A stretch of DNA of 64,000 nt from Tepidanaerobacteraceae bacterium (GTDB lineage: Bacteria > Bacillota > Thermosediminibacteria > Thermosediminibacterales > Tepidanaerobacteraceae). The stretch is taken from assembly GCA_024655905.1 (NCBI GenBank), contig JANLFP010000003.1, forward strand, positions 290,028-354,027, given 5' to 3'. The translations under genes were made by a program, and so were the position numbers. Each line of letters begins with the position of its first letter. Position 1 is the stretch's first letter. This document shows, in pieces, positions 27,575-36,703 of this stretch. The notes under the pieces are model-generated. The model did no database searches. It saw only the letters and a list, made by a program, of their open reading frames with translations, and was not told the DNA's origin.

Positions 27575-27758
27575 CAGAGAAGAGCAAACGAACGGCGCTC
27601 AGCCGGGCAATATGCAGCAGCCCAATCCGCCAAAATCTATGAAATTTACCAAAGGAGACAAAACAATAACCGTAGATTTATACGATGCAAACAATGTGCT
27701 TTCTGTGGGCAGGCGAATATATTTAAATTATACGCTTTTTGCGGATATAATAAAGTAA
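27575..27758 (+). pseudogene. 3' fragment of the stalk-domain gene
   Basis: About 184 bases matching 22825-23008 with few changes (AGAGCAAACGAACGGCGCTC at the left, TTTTTGCGGATATAATAAAG at the right). It encodes only the last ~60 residues and has no start. The copy lies 4.75 kb from the parent, inside the same island. Confidence 0.9.
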
Positions 27759-27826
27759 TTCTTGCTGGCCCAAAGAAAATTTTGTAAAAATTAATTTAAA
27801 GAAAGATTTTATTTTATAAGGTTAAA

Positions 27827-27890
27827 GGTGCCGGGCACTCGTATATTCACTTATTGAAAATTAAGGCAACTTTTGTTATCATATATACAT
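27827..27890 (+). mobile_element. GTGCCAGGCAC element, partial copy
   Basis: GGTGCCGGGCACTCGTATATTCACTTATTG and the following AAAATTAAGGCAACTTTTGTTATC match the left part of the elements at 22168, 25109 and 28572; the right part is lost. Confidence 0.65.
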
Positions 27891-28094
27891 CAGGAATTAC
27901 TTTTTAATATCAGATATTTACCAAATATTTTATAAATGATATTATAAAAATGTTTGAAATCACGATTTTTTCCCCTTTGAATTATAAAGAAGCTCTATTG
28001 CAAGCATTTAAATAGTGGTAGCTTTTTTGAAATGCATTACGGAAAACAACAAGGTATATTTATGATTTCCTATGCATTTATAAAAAGGAGAAAA
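27891..28094. other. AT-rich gap before DUF4160 gene
   Basis: About 200 bases with no gene I can support. The in-frame extension upstream of the DUF4160 start (from 28032) has no SD and is left out. Confidence 0.5.
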
Positions 28095-28331
28095 ATGATG
28101 CCAACAGTTCTTAAAGAAGGTAAATATAGATTTTTCTTTTTCAGCAATGAAGGAATTGAACCTCCGCACATTCATGTTGAGTCAGATAATAAATATGCTA
28201 AATTCTGGCTGGATCATATTTCATTAGCAAGTTCATACGGTTATAAAGCTTATGAACTCTCAGAGATAAGCAAAATCATTGAAAAAAACCTGGAAATGAT
28301 GAGGAGGCAATGGAATGAGTATTTTAGATAA
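28095..28331 (+). CDS. DUF4160 protein
   Basis: A 78-residue protein of the DUF4160 family, recognisable by IEPPHIHVESDNKYAKFWLD. The start at 28095 follows AAAAAGGAG. DUF4160 and DUF2442 genes are often adjacent and are suspected to form toxin-antitoxin-like pairs; the function is not established. The 3' end overlaps the next gene by 17 bases. Confidence 0.85.
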   Translation: MMPTVLKEGKYRFFFFSNEGIEPPHIHVESDNKYAKFWLDHISLASSYGYKAYELSEISKIIEKNLEMMRRQWNEYFR

Positions 28332-28572
28332 TGATTTAATTAAAGCAAATGCTATGGAACTATGGTTCGATGATGATAAATTTTATGTTTTACTTAGTGA
28401 TGGCAGAGAGATAGGAGTTCCGCTGGATTGGTTTCCAAAGCTCAAAAAAGCAGATGATAATCAGAGGTCAAAATGGCGGCTGATAGGAAATGGAATCGGT
28501 ATTCACTGGGAAGATTTAGATGAAGACATATCAGTTGAAGGGTTGCTTATGGGTAGAAAAGCTAAACATTAG
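28315..28572 (+). CDS. DUF2442 protein
   Basis: An 85-residue DUF2442 protein with the family pattern LWFDDDKFYVLLSDGREIGV then PLDWFPKL, and the end GIHWEDLDEDISVEGLLMG. ATG at 28315 behind GAGGAGG, within the end of the DUF4160 gene, so the two are coupled. A fragment of the same gene lies at 22076-22167. Its stop codon touches the GTGCCAGGCAC element. Confidence 0.88.
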   Translation: MSILDNDLIKANAMELWFDDDKFYVLLSDGREIGVPLDWFPKLKKADDNQRSKWRLIGNGIGIHWEDLDEDISVEGLLMGRKAKH

Positions 28573-28768
28573 GTGCCAGGCACCCACATATTCACTTATT
28601 GAATATTAAGACATCTTCTGTTATCATGGAAATAACGGAAGGTGTTTTTTTATGGGAAGAAAACCGAGGAAAGAGTATGAAGGGGCGGTTTGCCATGTCA
28701 TACAGCTGGGTAAAATAGAGGAATAAATCATTTCAGCCGATTGATACTAGGTACTCACATATTTGCCA
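28572..28768 (+). mobile_element. RAYT-derived miniature element (long copy 2)
   Basis: Starts with GTGCCAGGCACCCACATATTC and ends with ACTAGGTACTCACATATTT. Carries the same degenerate hairpin with T7 and 24 codons (28652-28726) reading MGRKPRKEYEGAVCHVIQLG before a stop. The same stop position as in the copy at 25109 shows that truncation happened before the copies spread. Confidence 0.8.
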
Positions 28769-28776
28769 GGTATTCA

Positions 28777-28827
28777 CGACATAGGGGACGGTTCGTTAAT
28801 TGTCGCAAATGTAATTGTCGCAAACGA
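28777..28827. repeat. GGGGACGGTTC repeat, CGACA-arm type, with tail
   Basis: CGACATAGGGGACGGTTCGT then TAATTGTCGCAAATGTAATT and GTCGCAAACGACA; nearly the same 50 bases as 24011-24060, inserted at the right end of the RAYT-derived element. Confidence 0.8.
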
Positions 28828-28906
28828 CAAATGGCGCTAAATGAGCGATGCAAGAACCCGCACCAAAGTTGTAACCTTTCGATAATTTTGTTCCTGGAGA
28901 TAAAAT

Positions 28907-29119
28907 ATGAGTTTATTGAGGTTTGATATTATGATAGACCATGAGGAGATAGAAAAGATAAGGAAAGAGATAATAAATAAGTTTCAACCCGATAAAATAA
29001 TCCTATTTGGATCTCAAGCAAAAGGGATAGCTAAGTTGAGTAGTGATATAGATTTATGCGTTATAATTAACACAGATCTAATACTAAAAGAACATGACTG
29101 TTTTACCATATTTCCTTGA
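28907..29119 (+). pseudogene. truncated MNT-type nucleotidyltransferase
   Basis: Seventy codons with the nucleotidyltransferase motif ILFGSQAKGIAKLSSDIDLC (~34-53), then an unrelated tail ending where the convergent gene begins. Full-length MNT proteins have ~100 or more residues with a third acidic residue further on, which is missing. Likely start at 28907 or the ATG at 28931. The break lies near 29080-29100 and marks the right edge of the accessory island. Confidence 0.7.
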
Positions 29120-29390
29120 CCACATTCTCCACCGTAAAGCGGCCGTCGTTTTCCATAAATGAGAGGGCATTGTCCAGCTGCCGGCTTGCGTGTTCGCCGG
29201 TAGTGGAGACGCAGGCCATGCCGATTGCCGCCCGCCTCATGTCATCCTGCCTGTCCACTTCCGCTACCGATATGTTGTAGCGGTTTTTCAACCTCTCGAT
29301 TATGCTCTTCACTATCTGCCTCTTATCTTTCAGCGAAAACGTATCGCCCATGGAAATCTCCACAATCATTGTGCCGATGATCATATTCAT
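29103..29390 (-). CDS. DUF503/YlxP-like protein
   Basis: A 95-residue DUF503 protein (YlxP type): MIIGTMIVEISMGDTFSLKD with KRQIVKSIIERLKNRYNISV and EVDRQDDMRRAAIGMACVS. The family is small and conserved in Firmicutes, usually near infB/rbfA; here it stands elsewhere. Function unknown, ribosome-linked by context in other species. Its last 17 bases overlap the truncated MNT frame on the other strand. Confidence 0.85.
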   Translation of the reverse strand: MNMIIGTMIVEISMGDTFSLKDKRQIVKSIIERLKNRYNISVAEVDRQDDMRRAAIGMACVSTTGEHASRQLDNALSFMENDGRFTVENVVKEIW

Positions 29391-29565
29391 TCCGCCCCCC
29401 TGCGCTTTTTGATTTCCCCGTCCATCAACGGCTTCAGCACCGATTCCATAACGCTTGCTGCAGAAATTTGCTTCCCTCGGGAGATATTTCGCTGCGCGCG
29501 AAAATGGGAACCGCGCTGAAAGACCGGTGCTATTGCTGCACTTTGCAAAAGCATGGTAAAAGCCT
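29391..29565. other. gap between YlxP-like and MATE genes
   Basis: About 175 bases with gene-like base composition. On the minus strand two short frames (SEISPEGSKFLQQALWNRC and SVMESVLKPLMDGEIKKR) could be the decayed end of a gene, but I recognise no family and make no call. Confidence 0.4.
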
Positions 29566-30945
29566 CTACTTTTCCGTTTCCGGCATCAGTGCAAGGTTTT
29601 CGCTGTTCTGGCGCTCCAGGTGTCTGATTTCCGAAAGTATCCAGATGCCTGTCAGTATGGATGAACCTGCGTCTGAGACCGGGCCCGCCATGAAAATTCC
29701 ATCTAGACCGAAGAACCGGGGCAAAATCAGCAGGGATGGTATGAGAAGGATTACCTGCCGCGAAAGGCTCAGGAACATGGCGTGCCTAGGTTTGCCCACC
29801 GCCTGGAAATAGTTCGCGCTGACTATCTGAAAACCGATGACCGGCAAAAGCAGAAGGAATATGCGAAGCCCTCGGGCTCCGAGAGAAATCAGTTCTTTGT
29901 CCTTATTGTTGAACATTCGGATGAGGCTGGATGGAAAAAGCTGCGTAACAATAAACCCTATGATGACCACGCACGTGGCTGCCGCAATGGCCAGCCCCAG
30001 CGTTTTTTTCACCCGGTCGAATTTCCTGGCGCCGTAGTTGTATCCTATTATGGGCTGGGCGCCCTGGTTGATGCCGAATATTGGCATAAGTATCAGCATG
30101 GATATGCTGTTTATGATTCCCATTGCGGAAATGGCAATATCGCCTCCGTAAATCCTCAAACTGTTGTTCAGTATGATGTTGAGGAGGCTTGCCGCCAACT
30201 GCATAGCAAAAGGAGCCGAGCCGATGGCAAATATCTTATTTACAACGGGAGTGCGCAGCTTTAGATTCTTTAAGTGAAATTTCAGCAGACTTGCTCCCCC
30301 AAGAAAGTAATAAAGCACCCACACGGCGGATACCATCTGGGAAAGTATTGTCGCCAGAGCGGCCCCACCGATTCCCATATTGAAAACGAATATAAAAACC
30401 GGGTCCAGGATGGTATTTAATATGGCGCCGATCAGCATGGTGAACATGGCGATCCTGGGATTTCCTTCGGCCCGGATAAAGTTGTTCATGCCGAAACCTA
30501 TCCCCTGGAATACCGCACCCCACAGGATGATGCTGAGATATTGCCTTGCATAGGGCATTATAGCCTTGCTTGCTCCGAAGAGTATAAGCAGAGGATCGAG
30601 GAAAATGAGGCCGCATGCGGATATGACAAGAGAAACAGCCACAAGAAGCGTCAGCGCATTCCCCATTATGAGTTCTGCTTCTTCTTTTTTTTGCTCGCCC
30701 AGGCGGATGGATATCAATGATGTGGCTCCGAGTCCTATAAGCATCCCGAAAGCCATTATTATAATCATCAACGGGAACCCGACGGTGATACCCGCGATTC
30801 CCTGGGAACCGACCCCCCTCCCCACAAAAATCCTGTCAACCACATTATACAGAGCATTTACCAGCATTCCGGTAATTGCGGGAATGGAAAAATTCAAAAG
30901 CAAAGCCGGAATGCTGCTCTCGCCAAGCTGCTTTGATCTGTCCAT
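29566..30945 (-). CDS. MATE-family multidrug exporter
   Basis: Cation-coupled efflux protein of 459 residues with about twelve membrane helices. The ATG at 30945 follows AAAAGGAGGATA; a longer frame to 31056 has no SD. Family marks: IPAITGMLVNALYNVVDRIF, GVGSQGIAGITVGFPL, and in the second half INSISMLILMPIFGINQGAQ with PIIGYNYGA. Transcribed divergently from the MarR-led operon, whose regulator might also act here (inference). Substrate unknown. Confidence 0.95.
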   Translation of the reverse strand: MDRSKQLGESSIPALLLNFSIPAITGMLVNALYNVVDRIFVGRGVGSQGIAGITVGFPLMIIIMAFGMLIGLGATSLISIRLGEQKKEEAELIMGNALTLLVAVSLVISACGLIFLDPLLILFGASKAIMPYARQYLSIILWGAVFQGIGFGMNNFIRAEGNPRIAMFTMLIGAILNTILDPVFIFVFNMGIGGAALATILSQMVSAVWVLYYFLGGASLLKFHLKNLKLRTPVVNKIFAIGSAPFAMQLAASLLNIILNNSLRIYGGDIAISAMGIINSISMLILMPIFGINQGAQPIIGYNYGARKFDRVKKTLGLAIAAATCVVIIGFIVTQLFPSSLIRMFNNKDKELISLGARGLRIFLLLLPVIGFQIVSANYFQAVGKPRHAMFLSLSRQVILLIPSLLILPRFFGLDGIFMAGPVSDAGSSILTGIWILSEIRHLERQNSENLALMPETEK

Positions 30946-31294
30946 AGTATCCTCCTTTTCTCTCATTATTATAGTGTAAAATTTATTGAGACTATAGTCA
31001 AGAAAATATAAAAATAATTGAAAAAGGCTGCATGCCATTGTGTGATTTTTTGGCATTATTAGATGCCCGTAAACACATGCTAGGCCATCTTAAACCGTTA
31101 GTTGAATTTGCATAATAAAAGGAAATCATAACAAAATAAAGCAAATGTATGAAAGCGGGGCGTAACTTGAAATGATTTGCTATGCAGCAATTTTTCATTT
31201 AAATAATTAATGCATAAACAATTAACATAATAAACGTTTATGGATATAATATAAATATATTAAATGCAATATTTGCGCGATGGAGGCGAAAGCA
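30946..31294. promoter_or_regulatory. divergent promoter region between MATE and MarR genes
   Basis: About 350 AT-rich bases. The MATE side has TTATTATAGTGTAAAATTTA with an inverted -10-like TATAAT. The MarR side has AACGTTTATGGATATAATATAA close to the start. No perfect MarR palindrome is evident. Confidence 0.4.
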
Positions 31295-31801
31295 TTGGAA
31301 AGATTGAAAAGGATGGCCGAGAGCTATGCGTGGGTGGAAGGCATTGCCAGCAGGACAATAATCGAATTTAAAAAGACTCATGAAATGCTTGAGGAAGTTT
31401 TTGAAAATTACTTTCAGGAATACGATATTTCCGATTCCAAATTCAATTTGCTGGTCATACTGTACAATTCCTCTGAGAAGGGGTTGATGCTGTCGGAGAT
31501 AGGAGACAGGATGCTTGTGACAAAGGCTAACATAACGGGGCTCATCGACAGGCTGGAAAAACAGGGATTGGTTAAAAGGATAAGGGATGACACGGACAGG
31601 AGGAAGATACAGGCAGTTATCACGAAGAAGGGCATTTCTTTCACTGAAGAAGTAATGAGAAAATATAAGGAATGGTCCGGAGACATCATGAATATCCTGA
31701 ATGATGATGAGAAGAGTCGTCTGATAAATATTATGTCGAAGCTGCAGAAAGGTCTTGTTCAAATGGAAGCGGAAAGGAGAATCCCTCATGTTACGGCTTA
31801 A
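31295..31801 (+). CDS. MarR-family transcriptional regulator
   Basis: Winged-helix regulator of 168 residues. TTG at 31295 is preferred because GGAGGCG lies eight bases ahead; the ATG at 31280 overlaps that SD. Marks: LSEIGDRMLVTKANITGLID (recognition region), LEKQGLVKRIRDDTDRRKIQ (wing) and VITKKGISFTEEV. First gene of the exporter operon and overlapping the TolC-like gene by 14 bases, so it probably controls its own operon in response to a small molecule. Confidence 0.92.
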   Translation: MERLKRMAESYAWVEGIASRTIIEFKKTHEMLEEVFENYFQEYDISDSKFNLLVILYNSSEKGLMLSEIGDRMLVTKANITGLIDRLEKQGLVKRIRDDTDRRKIQAVITKKGISFTEEVMRKYKEWSGDIMNILNDDEKSRLINIMSKLQKGLVQMEAERRIPHVTA

Positions 31802-33269
31802 ATTGTCAACCTGCTTGCTGATAATGACGGTTTTTCTTTCCTTCGGATTCCCCGTTCATGCGGAAGAATCCGGAGTGATGAAGCTAACCATAGAAGATGC
31901 CGTGAAAAAGGGCATCGAGAACAGCATTTCGTTAAAACAGGTCCAAAATCAGATGGACATCAGCGACCTGACGCTTGACAGGGCAAAATACCAGAGCAAG
32001 AAACTCAAGGATGCGGATAAGAGCATAAGTCGGGGCAGATCTCAGCTGAGCGAAGCTCAATCATCCGTGGAAAACCTGGAAGGCCTTCTTGAAGGCAATG
32101 TTGCAAATCAAGACATCGCTTTGTCCAACGGGCTTGTGATTAAAGCCGGTCAAACCCTGGAAGATGTTAAAAAACTGTATAATTTGGATGATAACACATT
32201 AAATGCATTAAAAACCCAATTCCAGGCGCAGATTGATATAATAAAGCCGCAGATAGAAGCAGGCTATTCCTCCCTTTCCTCCGGCGAGTCCAAACTGGAC
32301 TCCGCACTCATCGAAGCCGGGACCGAGTTTTCGGACAAACTGAACTTTGAGAGCCTCAAATCCCTGGATATAAAATCCACAGAAGATTTGATGACCACCA
32401 TGGCAGAGGTGTCCAATGAGGTTACCAACGCCTCATACGACATATACAAAAACCAGATAGCCCTGCTCATCCAGAAAAGCTACTGCGATGTATTGAAAGC
32501 CCAGAAAATGCTGGAAGTAAAGCAGAGAGCGGTGGACAGGGCGAAAAAACAATTCGATCTGGCTGCGGAAAGCTACAGGACCGGCATGAAGGCAAAGGAC
32601 GACATGCTGCTTGCCGAACTTTATTACAAAAAAACCCAGATAGAATACCAGCAGGCTGTAGCGGATTTAAACAATGCCATGATTGAATTCAAGAAAAACA
32701 TAAACGTTCCCCAGGACACACAGATAGAATTGACGGACGTGCTGGTTGAAGAGGTGGAAGATGAAGACCTGGAACAGGGGCTCAAGAGCGGACTTGTAAA
32801 CCGGCTGGAAATAAAAAAGGCTTTCGGCCAGCTTGTGGTGAATGATTTGAGCTTTGAATCCACAAAAAGGACCTATCCTGAAAACACTTTCCAGTACAGG
32901 GAAGCGGCGCTTTTAAAGGAAAAGGCCAGGCTGGAATACGAGAACACAAAAGTGTCCGTGGAAAGCTCCATCCGGCAATCATACGAGACCATGAAAAGAA
33001 CGGGAGAGATGTTGAAGCTCACAAAGGATATGGTAGGCAGAGCAAAGGAAGTGGTTGAAATAGCGAGCTACAAATACAGTGAAGGCTTCGGCGAAGACAA
33101 CAGCCTGCTGAAGAAGCTGGATTTAGAATCAGCATCGGGCACCATAGTGGAGGTGCTGGCGGCTCAGGAAAATCTGGCGGATGTGGAAGAGAAGGTGGTG
33201 GAAATCATGTATGGATATAACCTGGCGAGGATGAAATATTTCAATGACATAGGCAAATTCGTGTATTAG
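31788..33269 (+). CDS. TolC-family protein
   Basis: A 493-residue exported protein of the outer-membrane-efflux (TolC) family. ATG at 31788 behind AAAGGAG. Signal peptide ~1-25 (VHAEES), then long coiled-coil helices: LTIEDAVKKGIENSISLKQV at the start and KARLEYENTKVSVESSIRQS later, typical of the alpha-barrel. TolC-like proteins do occur in some Clostridia without a classical outer membrane, where their role is unclear. The operon places it with a HlyD-type adaptor and two ABC-2 permeases. Confidence 0.85.
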   Translation: MLRLKLSTCLLIMTVFLSFGFPVHAEESGVMKLTIEDAVKKGIENSISLKQVQNQMDISDLTLDRAKYQSKKLKDADKSISRGRSQLSEAQSSVENLEGLLEGNVANQDIALSNGLVIKAGQTLEDVKKLYNLDDNTLNALKTQFQAQIDIIKPQIEAGYSSLSSGESKLDSALIEAGTEFSDKLNFESLKSLDIKSTEDLMTTMAEVSNEVTNASYDIYKNQIALLIQKSYCDVLKAQKMLEVKQRAVDRAKKQFDLAAESYRTGMKAKDDMLLAELYYKKTQIEYQQAVADLNNAMIEFKKNINVPQDTQIELTDVLVEEVEDEDLEQGLKSGLVNRLEIKKAFGQLVVNDLSFESTKRTYPENTFQYREAALLKEKARLEYENTKVSVESSIRQSYETMKRTGEMLKLTKDMVGRAKEVVEIASYKYSEGFGEDNSLLKKLDLESASGTIVEVLAAQENLADVEEKVVEIMYGYNLARMKYFNDIGKFVY

Positions 33270-33321
33270 CACAAAGGGAAGTTTTGTTTGCAATATTAAA
33301 TATTGGACGGGAGGAGAGATT

Positions 33322-34368
33322 ATGATCATGAAAAAATCACTATGTCTGATGATTGCAGCTGTGCTCGCATCCATGGCTTTGACGGGATGCGGCACAGGAA
33401 AGGCAACGGAATCGTCTTTGTTTGACGAAAGGGACGGCATTGTCTCCCAGGGCGTGATAGAAGCTCAGGAAGTCAGCATAAACAGCAAGATACCGGGGAA
33501 AATCGCGAAGCTGTACATAGAAGAGGGCAAGGAGGTGAAGGCGGGCGATCTTCTGGTTGAGATATCCAGCGATGAAATAAAGGCCAAGGAGGATCAGGCC
33601 AAAGCCCTGGTGAGCGCGGCTCAAGCGGCCTATGATGCGGCAAAAGGCCAGCTGGAGGCTGCCCAGGCGGTGCTGGAAAAGGCCAAGAATGGCGCCCGAA
33701 AGCAGGAGATAGCCCAGGCTCAGGCGGCATATGATTTGTGGCTCAAGACGTACGACAGGGTGCAGAAATTGTATGAAAAAGGGGCGGTTTCCGCTCAGAA
33801 GTGCGACGAAGTGAAGACTCAGCTGGAAGTGGCTGCCCAAACCCTCAGCATGGCAAAAGAAGGAGCTAGGGGCGAAGATATCAGCGCTGCGGAGGCTGCG
33901 GTGGTTTCCGCTCAGGGCATGGAGCAGGCTGCAAGAGCCAAGCTTCAGGAGGCCCAGGGCGGGCTGGAGGAGGTCAGGGCATATTTGAAGGATACGAAGA
34001 TAACGTCTCCCATCAGCGGCACGGTGACTGAACTATCTGCGGATGAAGGCGAGCTTGTGTCCACGGGGATGTCCATAGCCACCGTGACCGATATGAACGA
34101 TATGTGGGTGGAAGTGCAGGTTAAAGAAACCGACATATCCAGGATTTTTCTGGGCCAGCAGGTAAAGGTGAAAATCCCGGCGTATCCTGACGAGATATTT
34201 TCCGGCAAGGTAGCGAGGATAAATCAAAAGCCGGATTTTGCCGTAAAACGCGCCACCAGCGACAACGGCTCGTTCGACATACAGGCCTTCGGAGTGAAGA
34301 TTAAACTTGACAATAAAGATAAAGTAATGAAGCCGGGGATGACCGCATTCGTGCAGTTCCCGAAATAG
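33322..34368 (+). CDS. HlyD/MFP-family adaptor lipoprotein
   Basis: Periplasmic-adaptor-like protein of 348 residues. Lipoprotein signal with lipobox ALTGCGTG, then the split lipoyl/biotinyl domain (GVIEAQEVSINSKIPGKIAK and SPISGTVTELSADEGELVST) separated by a long Ala/Gln/Lys-rich hairpin (~75-205), and a beta-barrel domain with MWVEVQVKETDISRI. ATG at 33322 behind GGGAGGAGAG. It would link the inner-membrane permeases to the TolC-like protein. Confidence 0.92.
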   Translation: MIMKKSLCLMIAAVLASMALTGCGTGKATESSLFDERDGIVSQGVIEAQEVSINSKIPGKIAKLYIEEGKEVKAGDLLVEISSDEIKAKEDQAKALVSAAQAAYDAAKGQLEAAQAVLEKAKNGARKQEIAQAQAAYDLWLKTYDRVQKLYEKGAVSAQKCDEVKTQLEVAAQTLSMAKEGARGEDISAAEAAVVSAQGMEQAARAKLQEAQGGLEEVRAYLKDTKITSPISGTVTELSADEGELVSTGMSIATVTDMNDMWVEVQVKETDISRIFLGQQVKVKIPAYPDEIFSGKVARINQKPDFAVKRATSDNGSFDIQAFGVKIKLDNKDKVMKPGMTAFVQFPK

Positions 34369-34380
34369 GTGGTGGCGCAT

Positions 34381-35562
34381 GTGGCGAAAGAATTTTTCAA
34401 AAGCATTGTCAATGAATGGCTGACGGCGAAAAAAGACAAAATGATATTTATCGTGCTGTTTGTCATACCCATCCTGGTGAACATGCTTCTGGGATTCGAG
34501 ATGTCTCAAAATCAGATTAAACACATACCCATGGCGGTTTGCGACATGGACAACTCATATCTCAGCAGGATGATTGCGCAGCAGTTTGCGGAAAACGAGA
34601 CCTTCGAAGTAAAATATTATCTTCAGGACGATTCGCGGATGGAGGAGCTTTTCAACAGGAACATGGCGAGAGTGGGGCTTATTATTCCCAAGGGCTTCGA
34701 AAAGGATGTGACAAATCTGAAATCCCCCGCCTTGCTCATGATTTACGACGGCAGCAGCATGCCCATGGCGAGTGCGGCAAAGACCAGGGCGTCTGAAATC
34801 CTGCTCACCCTGAAAACCGGCATCCTCATAAAACAGATACAGGCGAGGCTGGATATTCCCGAAGATGTGGCGAAAAAAATGGCCCTTGCCATAAATTTCA
34901 GCAACAGGACCCTATATAATCCCGCCAGAGGCTATAGGAACTTTTTAAACCTGGGGCTGTGCGCTGCGGCCATACAATCGGGCATGGGAATACTTGCGGC
35001 ATCCTGCATAAGGGACGGTGAGCTTTCGCCAAAAAGGTTAATGCGCATCGGGCTTGTGGCGGGAAAGATTGCCTTTTACGGCGTGCTGGGAGGAATATCC
35101 CTCGTGATAACACTTATCATGCAGAACAATTTTTTCGACATCCCCTTTAGAGGAAATTTGATGGATGCCATAATGCTGTGCGGGGCGTTTTCCTTTGCCG
35201 CCTCCGCCTTGGGAGTCGCGATTTCCGCCTTCATAAGAAACCAGATGTTGGCCACGGTGGCGGCGGCGGTCATATATGTGCCGGATACGATACTTGCGGG
35301 GTATACGTGGCCAATTTTAGCCATGCCTAAGTTCTATCAAAAGTTGGCGTACTTTCTGCCGTTTTACCACTTTGCGGACAATCTGAGGGACCTCATGCTC
35401 AAGGGATTGCCGATAGAATATATGGCTGACGACATCAGATGGTTCGCCGCCTTTTCCGTGATTGCTGCATTCGTCGGCATTCTCGGCAGCATGAGGCTTT
35501 GCGGCGAAAAAGACAGAGTGCGGCATGAGGAAAGCGGGGGCGGTAAAAGTGCGGTTATATAG
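34381..35562 (+). CDS. ABC-2 type exporter permease 1
   Basis: Membrane subunit of an ABC-2 exporter (YbhR/YhhJ type), about 393 residues. GTG at 34381 is preferred, eight bases after AGGTGG. One N-terminal helix, a large extracytoplasmic domain (~40-170, with PMAVCDMDNSYLSRMIAQQF) and five to six C-terminal helices ending with a FLPFYHFADNLRDLMLKG segment. Such permeases work as pairs with a separate ATPase, which is not encoded here. Confidence 0.9.
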   Translation: MAKEFFKSIVNEWLTAKKDKMIFIVLFVIPILVNMLLGFEMSQNQIKHIPMAVCDMDNSYLSRMIAQQFAENETFEVKYYLQDDSRMEELFNRNMARVGLIIPKGFEKDVTNLKSPALLMIYDGSSMPMASAAKTRASEILLTLKTGILIKQIQARLDIPEDVAKKMALAINFSNRTLYNPARGYRNFLNLGLCAAAIQSGMGILAASCIRDGELSPKRLMRIGLVAGKIAFYGVLGGISLVITLIMQNNFFDIPFRGNLMDAIMLCGAFSFAASALGVAISAFIRNQMLATVAAAVIYVPDTILAGYTWPILAMPKFYQKLAYFLPFYHFADNLRDLMLKGLPIEYMADDIRWFAAFSVIAAFVGILGSMRLCGEKDRVRHEESGGGKSAVI

Positions 35563-36703
35563 CATAATGACGGCGGAACTCAAATCCCTAATAAGGCAGC
35601 CTTTTACGATATTCATCCTCTTTGCGGGGCCGATTCTGCTGACTTTGCTGTTTGGAGGAGTATACGTCCACGATTACCTCGAGGACATACCCGTGGCCGT
35701 GTTGGATGAGGACAATTCCGCGCTGAGCAGGACCATAACACAGTATTTTGATGAAAACGAGCGCTTTTGCATAAAATATTACTGCAATTCAACGGAAGAA
35801 CTCAAAAAAATAATCGATTCAAGAAAAGTTTACATGGGGCTTTATATACCCCATGATTTCTCGAAAAACATAAACGAGCTCAAGCCAACTTCCGTCCTGA
35901 TACTTGTGGACGGGACCAATATGGTTATAGGCAACAACGCGTATGCCTCAGCGGCGAGCATAGTCCAGACCCTGGCCGCAGGAGCCCAGATTAAGCTTCT
36001 TGAGGCCAAAGGCATGCTCCCGGGCCAGGCGGAAAACATGGCCATGGTTTTCAGGTTCAATGACAGAATTTTATACGACCCGAGGCTCACATACATGAAT
36101 TATTTGATACTGGGCTTTGTGGCGGTATTCTTGCAGCAGGTGATGGTTTCAAGCCTTGGCGTTTCCGTGATCGACAACGGCGAATACCTGGCGGAAGGAT
36201 TCACCCTGCCGAAGCTCATTGCAAAGATTTTGACATTTGCCTTGTTTTGCGTGCCGTCCATTTTTGCCTCTGCGGGTATAGCACATGCTGTTTTTAAAGT
36301 GCCCGTAAGAGGGAGCCTTTTGACGGTGATGCTGATGTGCGTGGTTTTCGTTTTTGCCGTAAGCTGCCCTTCCGTGGCTCTGGCTTCCATAGTTCGGGAT
36401 AAGCTGAAGCTTTACCAACTGTCATTCATGCTGTCCCTGCCAACCTTCGTGAGCAGCGGATATGTTTGGCCCATGGATCAGATGCCTCGGGTGCTGCCGA
36501 TGGTGATAAAGGCGATCTGGCCCCTGGCATTTTTCCATAAGCCCTTTGCGGATGTGATATTCAAGGGGGCCCCATTTGATGCGGTGTCAAAAAATATTGC
36601 AGGAATGCTCATATATATATTGTGCTGGATGCCGATTTCAATATTGCTGCTGAAAAAAAGTTTCAAGACTGATGCCGGTTGCCGCAGCTCATCTCAATCA
36701 TAG
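35525..36703 (+). CDS. ABC-2 type exporter permease 2
   Basis: Second ABC-2 permease, ~392 residues, overlapping the first by 38 bases. The start may be ATG 35525 or GTG 35549. Same layout as its partner: an N-terminal helix, an outside domain (DIPVAVLDEDNSALSRTITQ) and a C-terminal helical block. The end converges on the MFS gene with a ten-base overlap. No ABC ATPase lies within the operon or its flanks. Confidence 0.9.
   Translation: MRKAGAVKVRLYSIMTAELKSLIRQPFTIFILFAGPILLTLLFGGVYVHDYLEDIPVAVLDEDNSALSRTITQYFDENERFCIKYYCNSTEELKKIIDSRKVYMGLYIPHDFSKNINELKPTSVLILVDGTNMVIGNNAYASAASIVQTLAAGAQIKLLEAKGMLPGQAENMAMVFRFNDRILYDPRLTYMNYLILGFVAVFLQQVMVSSLGVSVIDNGEYLAEGFTLPKLIAKILTFALFCVPSIFASAGIAHAVFKVPVRGSLLTVMLMCVVFVFAVSCPSVALASIVRDKLKLYQLSFMLSLPTFVSSGYVWPMDQMPRVLPMVIKAIWPLAFFHKPFADVIFKGAPFDAVSKNIAGMLIYILCWMPISILLLKKSFKTDAGCRSSSQS

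Noticed and set aside
29190..29812. Plus-strand frames over the DUF503/MATE region
   Set aside because: They are complements of genuine minus-strand genes or unsupported gap sequence, without SD or recognisable domains.
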